This document shows, piece by piece, positions 18,756-27,002 of a stretch of 64,000 nt of DNA; the first letter of the stretch is position 1; each line of letters starts with the position of its first letter. The position numbers were made by a program, and so were the translations under genes. This DNA comes from Scytonema millei VB511283 (GTDB lineage Bacteria > Cyanobacteriota > Cyanobacteriia > Cyanobacteriales > Chroococcidiopsidaceae): contig NZ_JTJC03000001.1 in the NCBI RefSeq assembly GCF_000817735.3, positions 1,127,336-1,191,335 on the forward strand, written 5' to 3'. Below the pieces are notes generated by a model. That model had not been told where the DNA came from and searched no databases. It saw nothing but the letters and a program-made list of their open reading frames with translations.

Positions 18756-20123
18756 TTACTTTATCCACACAGTTTTAACATTCACGAACTCATGTATACC
18801 CTGAATGCTCAGTTCCCTGCCATATCCAGAGTGCTTAATGCCACCAAAAGGTAGCCTGGGGTCTGATTTGACCATACCGTTAACAAACACCGATCCTGCT
18901 TCAATTTCCGCGATCGCTCTGTCTCTTTCTGTTGCGTCTTGCGTCCAAATACTCGCTCCCAAGCCGAACGGGGTAGCATTGGCGAGTTGGATCGCTGCGC
19001 CTAGATCTGCCACTCGAAATAGAAGAGCTACCGGACCAAAAAATTCTTCTTGGGCGATCGCTGCATCCAGCGGAATTTGACTCACAATCGTTGGTAGGTA
19101 GAAGTTTCCCGCTCGTTCTGCTGGCGGCTGACCTCCAATTAAAACTTTTGCCCCCACCTTGACGCACTCCTGCACTTGGCGGTCTATATCTTCTAGCATA
19201 CTTGGCGTAGCTAGGGGACCGACATCTGTATCGGGTAACATTGGATCGCCGACTTTGAGCGCCGCAAATTTTGCTACCAAAAGTTTTTCAAATCGCTCGG
19301 CGATCGCCTCGGTAATGATAAATCTTTTTGCGGCAATACACGATTGACCGTTACACAACATTCTGGCAGTGACAGCCGTGCTAGCAGCTGCTTCGATGTC
19401 GGCACTCGGCATGACAATAAATGGATCGCTTCCCCCCAATTCCAGCACTGTTTTCTTAATTTGTTTGCCCGCCGCTGCTGCTAAACTCGCTCCTGCTGGT
19501 TCGCTACCTGTTAGCGTGGCAGCTTTGACTCGTGGGTCGGCGATTATTGCCGCTACCTGTTGCGACCCTACTAGTAAAGTTTGGAAGACTCCTGTAGGAA
19601 ATCCTGCCTCTTTAAAGATTTCTTCAATTGCTAGAGCGCATTGCGGTACGTTAGAAGCGTGTTTGAGCAGACCGACATTACCTGCCATCAAAGCTGGTGC
19701 GGCGAAGCGAAAGACTTGCCAAAAGGGAAAATTCCACGGCATCACCGCGAGGATAATTCCTAATGGTTGATAGCGGACGAAACTGTGGCTGGCATCTGTT
19801 CCTACCGATACGTCAGCTAAAAATTCAGCTGCGCGTTCGGCATAGTAACGACACACCAAAGCGCACTTTTCGACTTCGGCGATCGCGCTTTTTACAGTTT
19901 TACCCATTTCCAGGGTCATCAATTTGCCAAATTTTTCTTTGTCGCGTTCCAAAATCTGGGCTGCGGCATTCATCCACTGAGATTTTTGCTGCATCGGCAC
20001 TCGTCGATATTGCTCGAAAGCCTGTTGTGCCAACTCTAATTTCGTGGCTATTTCTGCCTCGCTTAACGCTGTAAAAGTTTCAATTGTTTCCCCAGTTGCC
20101 GGATTAATCGTTGCGATCGCCAT
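18756..20123 (-). CDS. gabD: Succinate-semialdehyde dehydrogenase
   Basis: 455-residue aldehyde dehydrogenase: catalytic Cys262 in NGQSC, general base Glu228 in LELGGSDPF, Asn131 in MPWNFPFWQ, and the coenzyme loop LTGSEPAG. The short N-terminus and GQSC context fit the GabD/Sad type that oxidises succinic semialdehyde to succinate with NAD(P)+. With the downstream decarboxylase it forms the bypass replacing 2-oxoglutarate dehydrogenase. The ATG start at 20123 has an AGGTTTGAG-type purine stretch just upstream. Glyceraldehyde-3-phosphate or other semialdehydes cannot be excluded as substrates. Confidence 0.9.
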   Translation of the reverse strand: MAIATINPATGETIETFTALSEAEIATKLELAQQAFEQYRRVPMQQKSQWMNAAAQILERDKEKFGKLMTLEMGKTVKSAIAEVEKCALVCRYYAERAAEFLADVSVGTDASHSFVRYQPLGIILAVMPWNFPFWQVFRFAAPALMAGNVGLLKHASNVPQCALAIEEIFKEAGFPTGVFQTLLVGSQQVAAIIADPRVKAATLTGSEPAGASLAAAAGKQIKKTVLELGGSDPFIVMPSADIEAAASTAVTARMLCNGQSCIAAKRFIITEAIAERFEKLLVAKFAALKVGDPMLPDTDVGPLATPSMLEDIDRQVQECVKVGAKVLIGGQPPAERAGNFYLPTIVSQIPLDAAIAQEEFFGPVALLFRVADLGAAIQLANATPFGLGASIWTQDATERDRAIAEIEAGSVFVNGMVKSDPRLPFGGIKHSGYGRELSIQGIHEFVNVKTVWIK

Positions 20124-20752
20124 AACTCAAACCTCCAAAATGAGGGGTAAGGGTAAATAGTTATCAGTTATCAGTGACCAGTGACCAGTGAAGAATGGCG
20201 TGTAGGGTGTGGGGTGACAGTGACTCCTGACCAGTTAGTTATTTTATCTCTCCCATCCTCCTCAGCTCCCGATCGCTCTCTTCACCCCTTGTCCCCCTTA
20301 TCCTCCTTGTCTCCCTCAGCTCTCTTATCTCCCTTGTCCCCTCCACATTCCTATTTTTGCTAGAAAATTACCTCTTCACCGCCGCGATCGCTCAAATAAA
20401 TGTATAAATAACTACAATTTTTAAAAGATAAAATAGTATGTATGGGTTATTAGTGGCTGCAAACCTTGCCATATCTTGAATAATTGTCTATTCTAAAAAA
20501 AAGCTTAAATTTGAGTATTTTTGTGTGGAGGATCGTACTAATTTAGCTTAGATACTGTATTTCGATAAAGATTTACTGTTGTGGCAAATGCTACAACATT
20601 GTTCACCTAAGTTCATGAAAAATTCATCTTTCAGATTGAAGTGAGCTAGAATTGCATCAGTCATACTAACTTCAGTTGACTCAATTCTGCCCTTTTTGCT
20701 TAAAAGATTTAAGCCTTAAATTCAAAACAACATCTAGCAAAAATGTAGTTGA
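20124..20752. other. Gene-free stretch with repeats and promoter region
   Basis: The left third (20150-20345) is ACCAGTGA and CTCCTCAGCTCCC-type repeat with no believable gene. 20370-20750 is AT-rich single-copy sequence that probably carries the divergent promoters of gabD and of the receiver gene at 20853. I see no RNA gene in it before the leader element. Confidence 0.5.
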
Positions 20753-20797
20753 GAGCCAGTCCATTGCAAGCGCCGGATCGCCGCTTGGGGAGTGCCT
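20753..20797 (+). promoter_or_regulatory. Conserved structured leader element, copy A
   Basis: GAGCCAGTCCATTGCAAGCG followed by a hairpin (20768-20786: AAGCG-C-CG / CG-C-CGCTT, loop GAT, internal C-C mismatch) and TTGGGGAGTGCCT. A near-identical block with the same hairpin but a longer upper stem precedes the paralogous receiver gene at 22284-22334. It ends 55 bases before the start codon. It matches no riboswitch class I know; probably an RNA leader or a DNA operator. Confidence 0.55.
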
Positions 20798-20852
20798 TTT
20801 ATCCTCTAAAGATAAATTTTGTTTGTAACTTGGCAACTTTCCACACCGGAGG

Positions 20853-21287
20853 ATGGTTTTGGAACTCCTAGCTCAGAATAATTACCTGTCAAAAATGCAT
20901 CAACCCCTGATTTTGGCTGTAGATGATGATGAAGATAATTTAGAGCTGCTGACTGAAGTTCTTTACCCTCTAAATTGTCATATCATCACGGCAAAAGATG
21001 GGCGCTCCACTATTAGCATTGCCCAACAGCAACGCCCCGACCTCATCTTGCTGGACATCTTATTACCGGACATCTGCGGTACGGAAATTGCCCAGATGCT
21101 CAAGCAAAACCCGCAGACGCAAAATATTACCGTCATTGCAGTAACAGCATTAGCGCGAGCCGAAGACCGAGAAAGTTTACTCGCAGCAGGCTGTAGTGCT
21201 TATATTAGTAAGCCTTATATGCTAGACGATCTAGAAGCTGTTATCTGTCGCTATCTGGGTTTGAATCCGACTTTAGCCGTTGTTTGA
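20853..21287 (+). CDS. Stand-alone receiver (CheY-like) response regulator, copy 1
   Basis: Single receiver domain with the acidic pocket DDDED (about 24-28), phosphoacceptor Asp68 (LLDILLPDICG), Thr98 switch and Lys120 (SKPY); no output domain. From the ATG at 20853 its phosphoacceptor has the same number as that of the paralogue starting at 22414, which supports both starts. A GGAGG lies directly against this ATG (no spacer), so an in-frame TTG six bases further on could also be used. The last 47 bases overlap the 3' end of the convergent DUF2294 gene. No histidine kinase is adjacent; the signal source is unknown. Confidence 0.85.
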   Translation: MVLELLAQNNYLSKMHQPLILAVDDDEDNLELLTEVLYPLNCHIITAKDGRSTISIAQQQRPDLILLDILLPDICGTEIAQMLKQNPQTQNITVIAVTALARAEDRESLLAAGCSAYISKPYMLDDLEAVICRYLGLNPTLAVV

Positions 21288-21675
21288 CTCGCCTTTCAGT
21301 GTCTAAACCTGAGACGTTAGGAGCGCTATCCAAAAGAGCAACAATGCTAGTACGACCAGTTTCAAATGTACTGTTACAAATTACGTCCACTACAGGTACG
21401 CCAATCGCCCGTTCGATTAAAGATTGCAAGTGCGGTTCTAAGAATTTGAGCAAGTTAGATCTAACTTGTAAAGCAAGATCTGTCTGTTGATTTTCCCCTA
21501 AAAACTGTTCTAATCGGGTGATAGAGTCTTCCGCCAATATTGTGACTGTTTTATCAACAATATGACAAGAAATCTGTTGCAGCTGGTATCCGAGATAAGT
21601 ACGGTAAAGTTCTATAACTTGCTGTACTAACTCTTGTTGTAGCTGCTCTAACGTGGGAGATAACGATCTTTCCAT
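21241..21675 (-). CDS. DUF2294 family protein, copy 1
   Basis: 144 residues; the DUF2294 signature is visible as VIELYRTYLGYQLQQISCHIVDKTVTILAEDSITRLEQFL, then a helix and a late strand ending IGVPVVDVICNSTFETGRTSIVALL. Family function is not established. The acidic/basic tail after residue 118 overlaps the receiver gene antisense and is absent from the second copy, so it may be unstructured. It is convergent with the receiver gene and repeated as a pair at 22414-23302, which suggests the two products act together. Confidence 0.8.
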   Translation of the reverse strand: MERSLSPTLEQLQQELVQQVIELYRTYLGYQLQQISCHIVDKTVTILAEDSITRLEQFLGENQQTDLALQVRSNLLKFLEPHLQSLIERAIGVPVVDVICNSTFETGRTSIVALLDSAPNVSGLDTERRVKQRLKSDSNPDSDR

Positions 21676-21772
21676 ATCGTGCTAGCAGCAAAAATGAATA
21701 AGTAAATTTTCCTAAAATTTATCAGTATAAGCGATCGCATTAATCAGCCCTGAGATGTATATCTTTTATAAG

Positions 21773-21820
21773 GAAGCAGGGAGCAGGGAGCAGGGAGCAG
21801 GGAGCAGGGAGCAGGGAGCT
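21773..21820. repeat. GGGAGCA heptamer array
   Basis: Six perfect or near-perfect copies of GGGAGCA, followed by AAAATTC octamer-like copies to about 21855. Noncoding repeat of the short tandem type; any reading frame through it is an artefact. Confidence 0.85.
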
Positions 21821-21883
21821 GAGAGAGCAACTCAAAATTCAAAATTCAAAATTCTCTACACCCCACAACGCCAGTTGCTCATG

Positions 21884-21916
21884 GGGGGCGACGAAGTCCG
21901 CGATAGCGCCACCCCC
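21884..21916. repeat. 33-base palindromic repeat, second copy
   Basis: Exact copy of 16767-16799: a GGGGG end, CGACGAAGTCCGCGATAGCG core and CCCCC end. Flanks also pair (CCAGTTG upstream, CACTGGCTCCCC downstream), giving a longer stem. The sequence from here to 22283 holds no gene that I can see. Confidence 0.8.
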
Positions 21917-22283
21917 AAGACCGCACTGGCTCCCCTACACCCTTTCTTCACTGATAACTGACAACTGTTAACTGTTAAAAGACAGCCAAAACGCGAAATT
22001 TGAGGCGGTATATGGCTACACTTTAACCTTAGTTAGCTATGATACGCGATTGCCGTCCAAATCTTGCTATTTCTTGCCAAAATCGAGAAAATTAATGATA
22101 TATTTTCCTTTGTGACAATCCTTAGCTTTAATTAAGATCGGTATTGTCATCTGGCGTAATTTTTGCTACGCATAGCAAAAATTACAAATACCAGTAAAAT
22201 TTAATGTTGTTGCTTGCTGTTGCTAGCTTGCTACTCGCATTTGTAATTAGCTAAGAAGACGAGCAACCTACAGCAGCTAGTAC

Positions 22284-22334
22284 GAGCCAATTCATCACCA
22301 GCGCCGATTGTCATCGCCGCTTGGGGGAATGCCT
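22284..22334 (+). promoter_or_regulatory. Conserved structured leader element, copy B
   Basis: GAGCCAATTCATCACC, hairpin at 22300-22321 (AGCG-C-CGAT / ATCG-C-CGCT, loop TGTC, same C-C mismatch), then TGGGGGAATGCCT. GACGAG at 22258-22263 can pair with CTCGTC at 22333-22338 to enclose it. Compared with copy A the stem differs but stays paired. It ends 79 bases before the receiver start. Confidence 0.55.
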
Positions 22335-22413
22335 CGTCGTAGAAGCAACCATCTTTGTTGTCATGTCGTGCAACAAAAATTTTCTTACTTCTACGACTAG
22401 CCCCAAACGTATT

Positions 22414-22842
22414 ATGGACATGCAAACTCGTTTTAGTTTCTCTCTAGAGACAGATTCTTTTCAGCCGCTTGTTTTAGCTGTGGATGATGACGATGATAAC
22501 TTGCAGTTACTCGCCCAAATTTTAGCGATCGCCGATTGCGACTATATTACTGCGGTTGATGGAAAGAGTGCAATTCTTAAGGCAAAAAGCTATCGTCCCA
22601 GCTTAATTTTGTTAGACATGATGTTGCCAGATATTAGCGGTATAGATGTGACGCGAACTCTCAAACAAGACCCGCAAACTCAAGCAATTCCAATTATTGC
22701 GGTAACGGCAATGGCAAGAACTGAAGATAAAGAAAGTTTCATTACCGCAGGCTGCGTAGAATGCGCGATCAAACCTTATGATATTGTCCAATTAGAAACA
22801 GTAATTCGAAAGTATGCTTTTGGTGAAATTGGAAAGAGTTGA
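22414..22842 (+). CDS. Stand-alone receiver (CheY-like) response regulator, copy 2
   Basis: Paralogue of the receiver at 20853: acidic pocket DDDDD, phosphoacceptor Asp68 (LLDMMLPDISG), conserved VTAMARTEDKESF and IKPYD. The ATG at 22414 (or the in-frame ATG at 22420) is chosen because a further upstream TTG at 22321 lies in the leader hairpin and adds unrelated residues. No output domain, so it signals by protein-protein contact. It is followed, after an 88-base gap of TTGATAG-type repeats, by a convergent DUF2294 gene. Confidence 0.85.
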   Translation: MDMQTRFSFSLETDSFQPLVLAVDDDDDNLQLLAQILAIADCDYITAVDGKSAILKAKSYRPSLILLDMMLPDISGIDVTRTLKQDPQTQAIPIIAVTAMARTEDKESFITAGCVECAIKPYDIVQLETVIRKYAFGEIGKS

Positions 22843-22930
22843 TAGTTAATGGTTGATAGTTGATAGTTGATAGTTAATGGTTGACGATCGCAGCCAAGAA
22901 CGCGCGACCATCAATCTATCAACAACTAAA

Positions 22931-23302
22931 CTAAGAATTGCGTACAGACGGCGGGCTAGCTAGGATAGCAACTGTTGCAGTCCGACCCGTCTCTATTTTG
23001 GTATTACTGAGAATATCTAATACTTCTACACCCACAATTTCCTCAATTAGGTCTTTTAGTTGGGGTTGAAGTGCTTGATCTAACTCCGCTCTAACTTTTT
23101 CGCCTAATTCTTCTTTACCACTTTCTACTAGCAGTTGTTCCGGCTGAGTTACTGCATCTTCCAGAATAATCGCAATTTTTTCATCAAACATTTGACAAAA
23201 AACTTGGCTTGGTCGATGCTCTAACTGAGCGCGATACAGCGCCTGAATGCGTTGCGATAGAGTGCGTTCTAATTGTCCCCGGGTCGGAAAAGATGAGTCC
23301 AT
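22931..23302 (-). CDS. DUF2294 family protein, copy 2
   Basis: 123 residues, collinear with the copy at 21241 (IQALYRAQLEHRPSQVFCQMFDEKIAIILEDAVTQPEQLL ... GVEVLDILSNTKIETGRTATVAIL) but lacking its charged tail. The strong conservation of the C-terminal VDVL-N-x-ETGRT strand in both copies suggests a functional surface. Role unknown; association with the receiver protein is inferred from the duplicated arrangement. Confidence 0.8.
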   Translation of the reverse strand: MDSSFPTRGQLERTLSQRIQALYRAQLEHRPSQVFCQMFDEKIAIILEDAVTQPEQLLVESGKEELGEKVRAELDQALQPQLKDLIEEIVGVEVLDILSNTKIETGRTATVAILASPPSVRNS

Positions 23303-23383
23303 GTTAAAAATTTAGCTGAATCAAACTTAGCGCCAAACATCTGCTAATAGATAGATGATAAGGATAAAAGGCGCAAAATAGAA

Positions 23384-23418
23384 GTCGTAAGTCGTAAGTC
23401 GTAAGTCGTAAGTCGTAA
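23384..23418. repeat. Five tandem GTCGTAA heptamers
   Basis: Five perfect copies in a row in the gap between the second DUF2294 gene and the dehydrogenase gene. Related ACTTACG (its complement) runs occur near 16977 and 32000. Confidence 0.9.
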
Positions 23419-23457
23419 GTATTATTTACTTATGACTGCTTCGTCCCCCAAGTCCTT

Positions 23458-24507
23458 CTACTGGGGATAGATGAGAATCTTATAGGTATCAGGCGTAGGG
23501 TTGACAGCTTGTTCTACGGCTGCTGAAAGTTGTTGTAGGGGATAGCGATCGCTGATTAAGGCATCAACGTCAATGCAGCGATTGAAAACAAGATCGACAG
23601 CAAGACTTTGCAGACGATAAGAAGAACTATAACTGCCAATTAAATCGATTTCGCGGCGATAGATAATATTGGGATTGAGGGAAATTTCAACCTCATCGGG
23701 AAATTCGGCAAAAAACAGAATCTTACCCCCCTTGCGCGTGCAATCGAGGGCTTGAGCAAACGCCTTTTCGCTAGGGACAGCAAGTAGAGTTGTATCGACT
23801 CCCAAACCGTCTGTTAAAGCTTGAATTTTAGTGCTTAAGTCGCGATCGCGCGCATCCAAAGCAGCATCGGCTCCTAATTGTAAAGCTTTTTCGATCCGCG
23901 ATGGTAATAAATCGGTAGCGATCGCCCTTGCACCGAAGTATTTAACTAACATCACGAACATCAGTCCGATGGGACCCGCACCAGTCACTAATACCGTTTG
24001 TCCTGGGGCAATTTGTGCCTTTTTGACTGCTTTAAGACAGCAATTCGTTGGCTCGACAAAACTCGCTTGCTCAAAGCTAACGCGATCGGGAATCGGAATC
24101 AAGCCACCGTTGCGAACAATGTGACCGGGTACTCTCACATATTCAGCAAATCCACCCCCACTAGGTACAAAACCAGCCGTTGTAGAGATATTTTTATAAA
24201 TCTCACACATGGAGAAATTATCATTCAGGCAATAGCGACAACGCATACAGGGAATGTGGTGCATCACCACCACTCGCTGTCCTACTTGCCAATCGCTAAC
24301 TTGGCTTCCGATTGCGGCGACAACTCCAGCCGTTTCATGCCCAAAAATGCGCGGTGGTTCGTAGAGGGGATAGCGAATTTTTTTGATATCTGACTGACAT
24401 AAGCCAACAACCCGCACTTGCACCAAGACTTCATCCGCTTCAATAGCTGGTACGGGTAATTCCTCATAACTCAATCGATCCACGCCGCGAAATACCTGGG
24501 CTTTCAT
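23458..24507 (-). CDS. Zinc-dependent medium-chain dehydrogenase
   Basis: 349-residue MDR-family alcohol/polyol dehydrogenase. Catalytic zinc ligands: Cys in VGLCQSD and His-Glu in FGHETAG; structural zinc cysteines in CMRCRYCLNDNFSMC; Rossmann motif VTGAGPIGLMFVML with Asp after ATD favouring NAD+. Similar proteins act on sorbitol, threonine, galactitol or butanediol; the substrate cannot be read from sequence. ATG start at 24507. It has no obvious pathway partner next to it. Confidence 0.85.
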   Translation of the reverse strand: MKAQVFRGVDRLSYEELPVPAIEADEVLVQVRVVGLCQSDIKKIRYPLYEPPRIFGHETAGVVAAIGSQVSDWQVGQRVVVMHHIPCMRCRYCLNDNFSMCEIYKNISTTAGFVPSGGGFAEYVRVPGHIVRNGGLIPIPDRVSFEQASFVEPTNCCLKAVKKAQIAPGQTVLVTGAGPIGLMFVMLVKYFGARAIATDLLPSRIEKALQLGADAALDARDRDLSTKIQALTDGLGVDTTLLAVPSEKAFAQALDCTRKGGKILFFAEFPDEVEISLNPNIIYRREIDLIGSYSSSYRLQSLAVDLVFNRCIDVDALISDRYPLQQLSAAVEQAVNPTPDTYKILIYPQ

Positions 24508-24890
24508 AGCTTGTAGTCATTAATCCAGTACTTTAGAATGTAGCAGTTAATAGGGAGCAGGGAGCAGTGAAGAAAGGGTGTGGGGTGTGGGGTGTAGAGA
24601 ATTTTGAATTTTGAATTTTGAATTTTGAGTTGCTCCCTCAGCTCCCCCAGCTCTCTTCTCTCCCTCAGCTCCCGAGCGCCTCCTCAGCTCTCTTCTCCTT
24701 GTCCCCCAACGACTCCCGACTCCCGACTCCCGGTTTCTTTTGCAAGCTAGAATCATTTTGGAACTGTGATGAGAGTTGGTTATGTTACGGCGATCGACAG
24801 AGAGATTCATCGCCAGAACCGCCAGCTATCGCTATGATTAACTAACACTAAAAACGCCCAATCATTGCCACTGCTTTTGCAACTGCCACA
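24508..24890. other. Repeat-rich intergenic region
   Basis: 24548-24745 consists of GGGAGCA, GTGTGGGGT, TTTTGAA and CAGCTCC/GACTCCC short repeats. The remaining 140 bases before the kinase gene should contain its promoter. No gene is supported. Confidence 0.6.
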
Positions 24891-26924
24891 ATGCTAGGTG
24901 AAATTATCAAAGGGCAATACCAGATCGTCCAAATCCTTAGTAGTAGCGATTACTGTCAGACCTATCTGGCACAAGATCTCGTTACCCCCTCACCGCAAGC
25001 ATGTATTGTCAAACATCTCTTGCCTGGACCATCCGGTCGCACTAGCTCACTGTCTTCTCTACGGCGTGTATTTACTCGTGAAGTCGCAGCGCTAGAAAAA
25101 TTGAGTACTTATTCCCAAGTACCGCAATTGTTAAACTATTTCGAGTTAGATCAACAATTTTATCTGGTATTAGAATACATTCACGGACAACCACTGAATC
25201 GAGTTTTGGCTCCAGGAGTACGCTGGAGTGAAACCCAAGTCATCGATTTTTTACAGGAAGTCCTTACTATTCTCGAAGTGATTCACGCCCACGGGCTAAT
25301 TCACCGCGATATTAAACCCAGTAACTTAATTCAGCGCGATAGCGACGGCAAGTTGGTACTGATCGATTTTGGGTCGGTCAAGCAGGCATGGACGCAAGTT
25401 GTCACTGCCGCAGGACAAACCAATGCCAACTTTGCTATGGGAATTCCAGCAACAATGGCGATCGGCACACCGGGCTATATGCCCAGCGAACAAAGCCGAG
25501 GTCGTCCTCGTCCGAATAGCGACATTTATGCCTTGGGGATGATTGCAATCCAAGCGTTGACTGGAATGCAACCAACAATGCTCCTAGAAGATGCCGACAG
25601 TGGGGAAGTCATTTGGCAACATCTCACAAATGTCACTCTAGCTTTGGGATCGATTTTGAATCAAATGGTACGCTACCATTTCACCGAGCGCTACCAATCA
25701 GCAACTGAAGTCCTAGCCGATCTCCAACCACTCCTACCAACAGCAGCACTGTCACAGCCAACACCTACCCCAAGAAGTTCTGCCCCCAATTCCGCCTCAA
25801 CTGCTCCAAATTCTAGTAGTCACCATGCATCGGCGGTGAATGGATCGGGAACGAAGTCGAGAAGAACATCAACTGGAGGACAGCAACAGATAGCTTTATG
25901 GTTGGGGATGGCAATTGGCATTACTTCAGCACTGGGATTAATTCTAGGCTTATATTATGCTCTCCGACCAAACTCGAAGGCTGTGTCGCCGATCGCCCCG
26001 CCTAAAGCAGAATTTGCCGCGATCGCCTCGAATCGGCTTTCCGATCGCTATACGTTGACTCAAACTTTAACCGGACACACAGATTCAGTATGGGCGATCG
26101 CTGTCAGCCAAGATGGACGTACGTTGGTCAGTGGTAGTGCAGATAAAACGATTAAGGTATGGGATTTACAAACTAGAGAGTTACAGCGCACGCTTACCGG
26201 ACATACAGATACAGTACGGGCGATCGCTCTGAGTCAAGATGGACAAATTTTGGTGAGCGGTGGCGGCGAAAAAACGGTACGGCTGTGGAATATCACGACA
26301 GGCAGACCCTTGGGAAGGCTACTCGGACATGGGGGACCTGTATGGACTGTTGCCATCAGTCAAGACGGACAGACGCTTTTTAGTGCGGGAGAAGATGGAA
26401 CCGTTAAGCTGTGGAACGCCCAGAACGGACAACTGCATCGCACGCTCCCAGCACACGATCGCCGGGTGTTTTCCTTGGCTGTAAGTCCTAACGGGCAAAC
26501 TTTTGCTACTGGCAGCATCGATCGCACGATTAAGTTATGGGATTTAGCTACAGGAAGACTACTACGCACGCTGATAGGGCATACTGATGCAGTCAGGGCA
26601 ATTACCTTTAGCCCCGACGGACAACATCTGGCTAGCACGAGTTGGGATAAAACCGTGAAGATTTGGAACTGGCAAACTGGAGAGCAACTACAAACGCTGG
26701 CAGAACACGAGCATAGAACTGTTGCGATTGCTTACGGTAATGATGGTAATACTCTAATGAGTGCAAGCCTCGATCGCACGATCAAAATTTGGCAGCCGCA
26801 ATCGGGACAACTCCTACACGATCTCCTAGCTCACACCGACTGGGTATTAGCGATCGCGCCTAGCCCCAGAGGTCAAACCTTAGTTAGCAGCAGCAAAGAT
26901 CGGACAATCAAAATTTGGGAATAG
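24891..26924 (+). CDS. Serine/threonine protein kinase with WD40 propeller
   Basis: N-terminal Hanks-type kinase domain (about 9-280): Lys41 in ACIVKHLL, HRD at 138-140 followed by IKPSN, DFG at 159-161, and GTPGYMPSEQ activation segment. A Ser/Pro-rich linker (290-330) leads to one membrane helix (about 334-355) and then seven WD40 repeats (about 390-677), enough to close a propeller, with repeated GHTDSV...DGRTLVSGSADKTIKVWD blocks. Kinase is cytoplasmic and the propeller is placed across the membrane or on the same side depending on topology, which I cannot decide. The type is common in multicellular or large-genome cyanobacteria. Confidence 0.93.
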   Translation: MLGEIIKGQYQIVQILSSSDYCQTYLAQDLVTPSPQACIVKHLLPGPSGRTSSLSSLRRVFTREVAALEKLSTYSQVPQLLNYFELDQQFYLVLEYIHGQPLNRVLAPGVRWSETQVIDFLQEVLTILEVIHAHGLIHRDIKPSNLIQRDSDGKLVLIDFGSVKQAWTQVVTAAGQTNANFAMGIPATMAIGTPGYMPSEQSRGRPRPNSDIYALGMIAIQALTGMQPTMLLEDADSGEVIWQHLTNVTLALGSILNQMVRYHFTERYQSATEVLADLQPLLPTAALSQPTPTPRSSAPNSASTAPNSSSHHASAVNGSGTKSRRTSTGGQQQIALWLGMAIGITSALGLILGLYYALRPNSKAVSPIAPPKAEFAAIASNRLSDRYTLTQTLTGHTDSVWAIAVSQDGRTLVSGSADKTIKVWDLQTRELQRTLTGHTDTVRAIALSQDGQILVSGGGEKTVRLWNITTGRPLGRLLGHGGPVWTVAISQDGQTLFSAGEDGTVKLWNAQNGQLHRTLPAHDRRVFSLAVSPNGQTFATGSIDRTIKLWDLATGRLLRTLIGHTDAVRAITFSPDGQHLASTSWDKTVKIWNWQTGEQLQTLAEHEHRTVAIAYGNDGNTLMSASLDRTIKIWQPQSGQLLHDLLAHTDWVLAIAPSPRGQTLVSSSKDRTIKIWE

Positions 26925-27002
26925 CGAGTTGTCATTGGTCATTGGCAAATTATAAGTTCTTCCCTACTCCCTACTCCCTGCTCCCTACTCCCTAATGACT
27001 GA

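Noticed and set aside
20181-20363. Plus-strand frame of 60 codons
   Set aside because: Driven by CTCCTTGTC and CAGCTCCC repeats; low-complexity Ser/Leu/Pro peptide.
20753-20797. Leader considered as a c-di-AMP (ydaO) riboswitch
   Set aside because: GAGCC and GGGGAA resemble part of that motif, but the second conserved half (GGGGTTAATC, GACAGCTAAC) is absent and the element is too short.
21755-21961. Plus-strand frame of 68 codons
   Set aside because: Almost wholly GGGAGCA and AAAATTC repeats; the repetitive peptide has no family resemblance.
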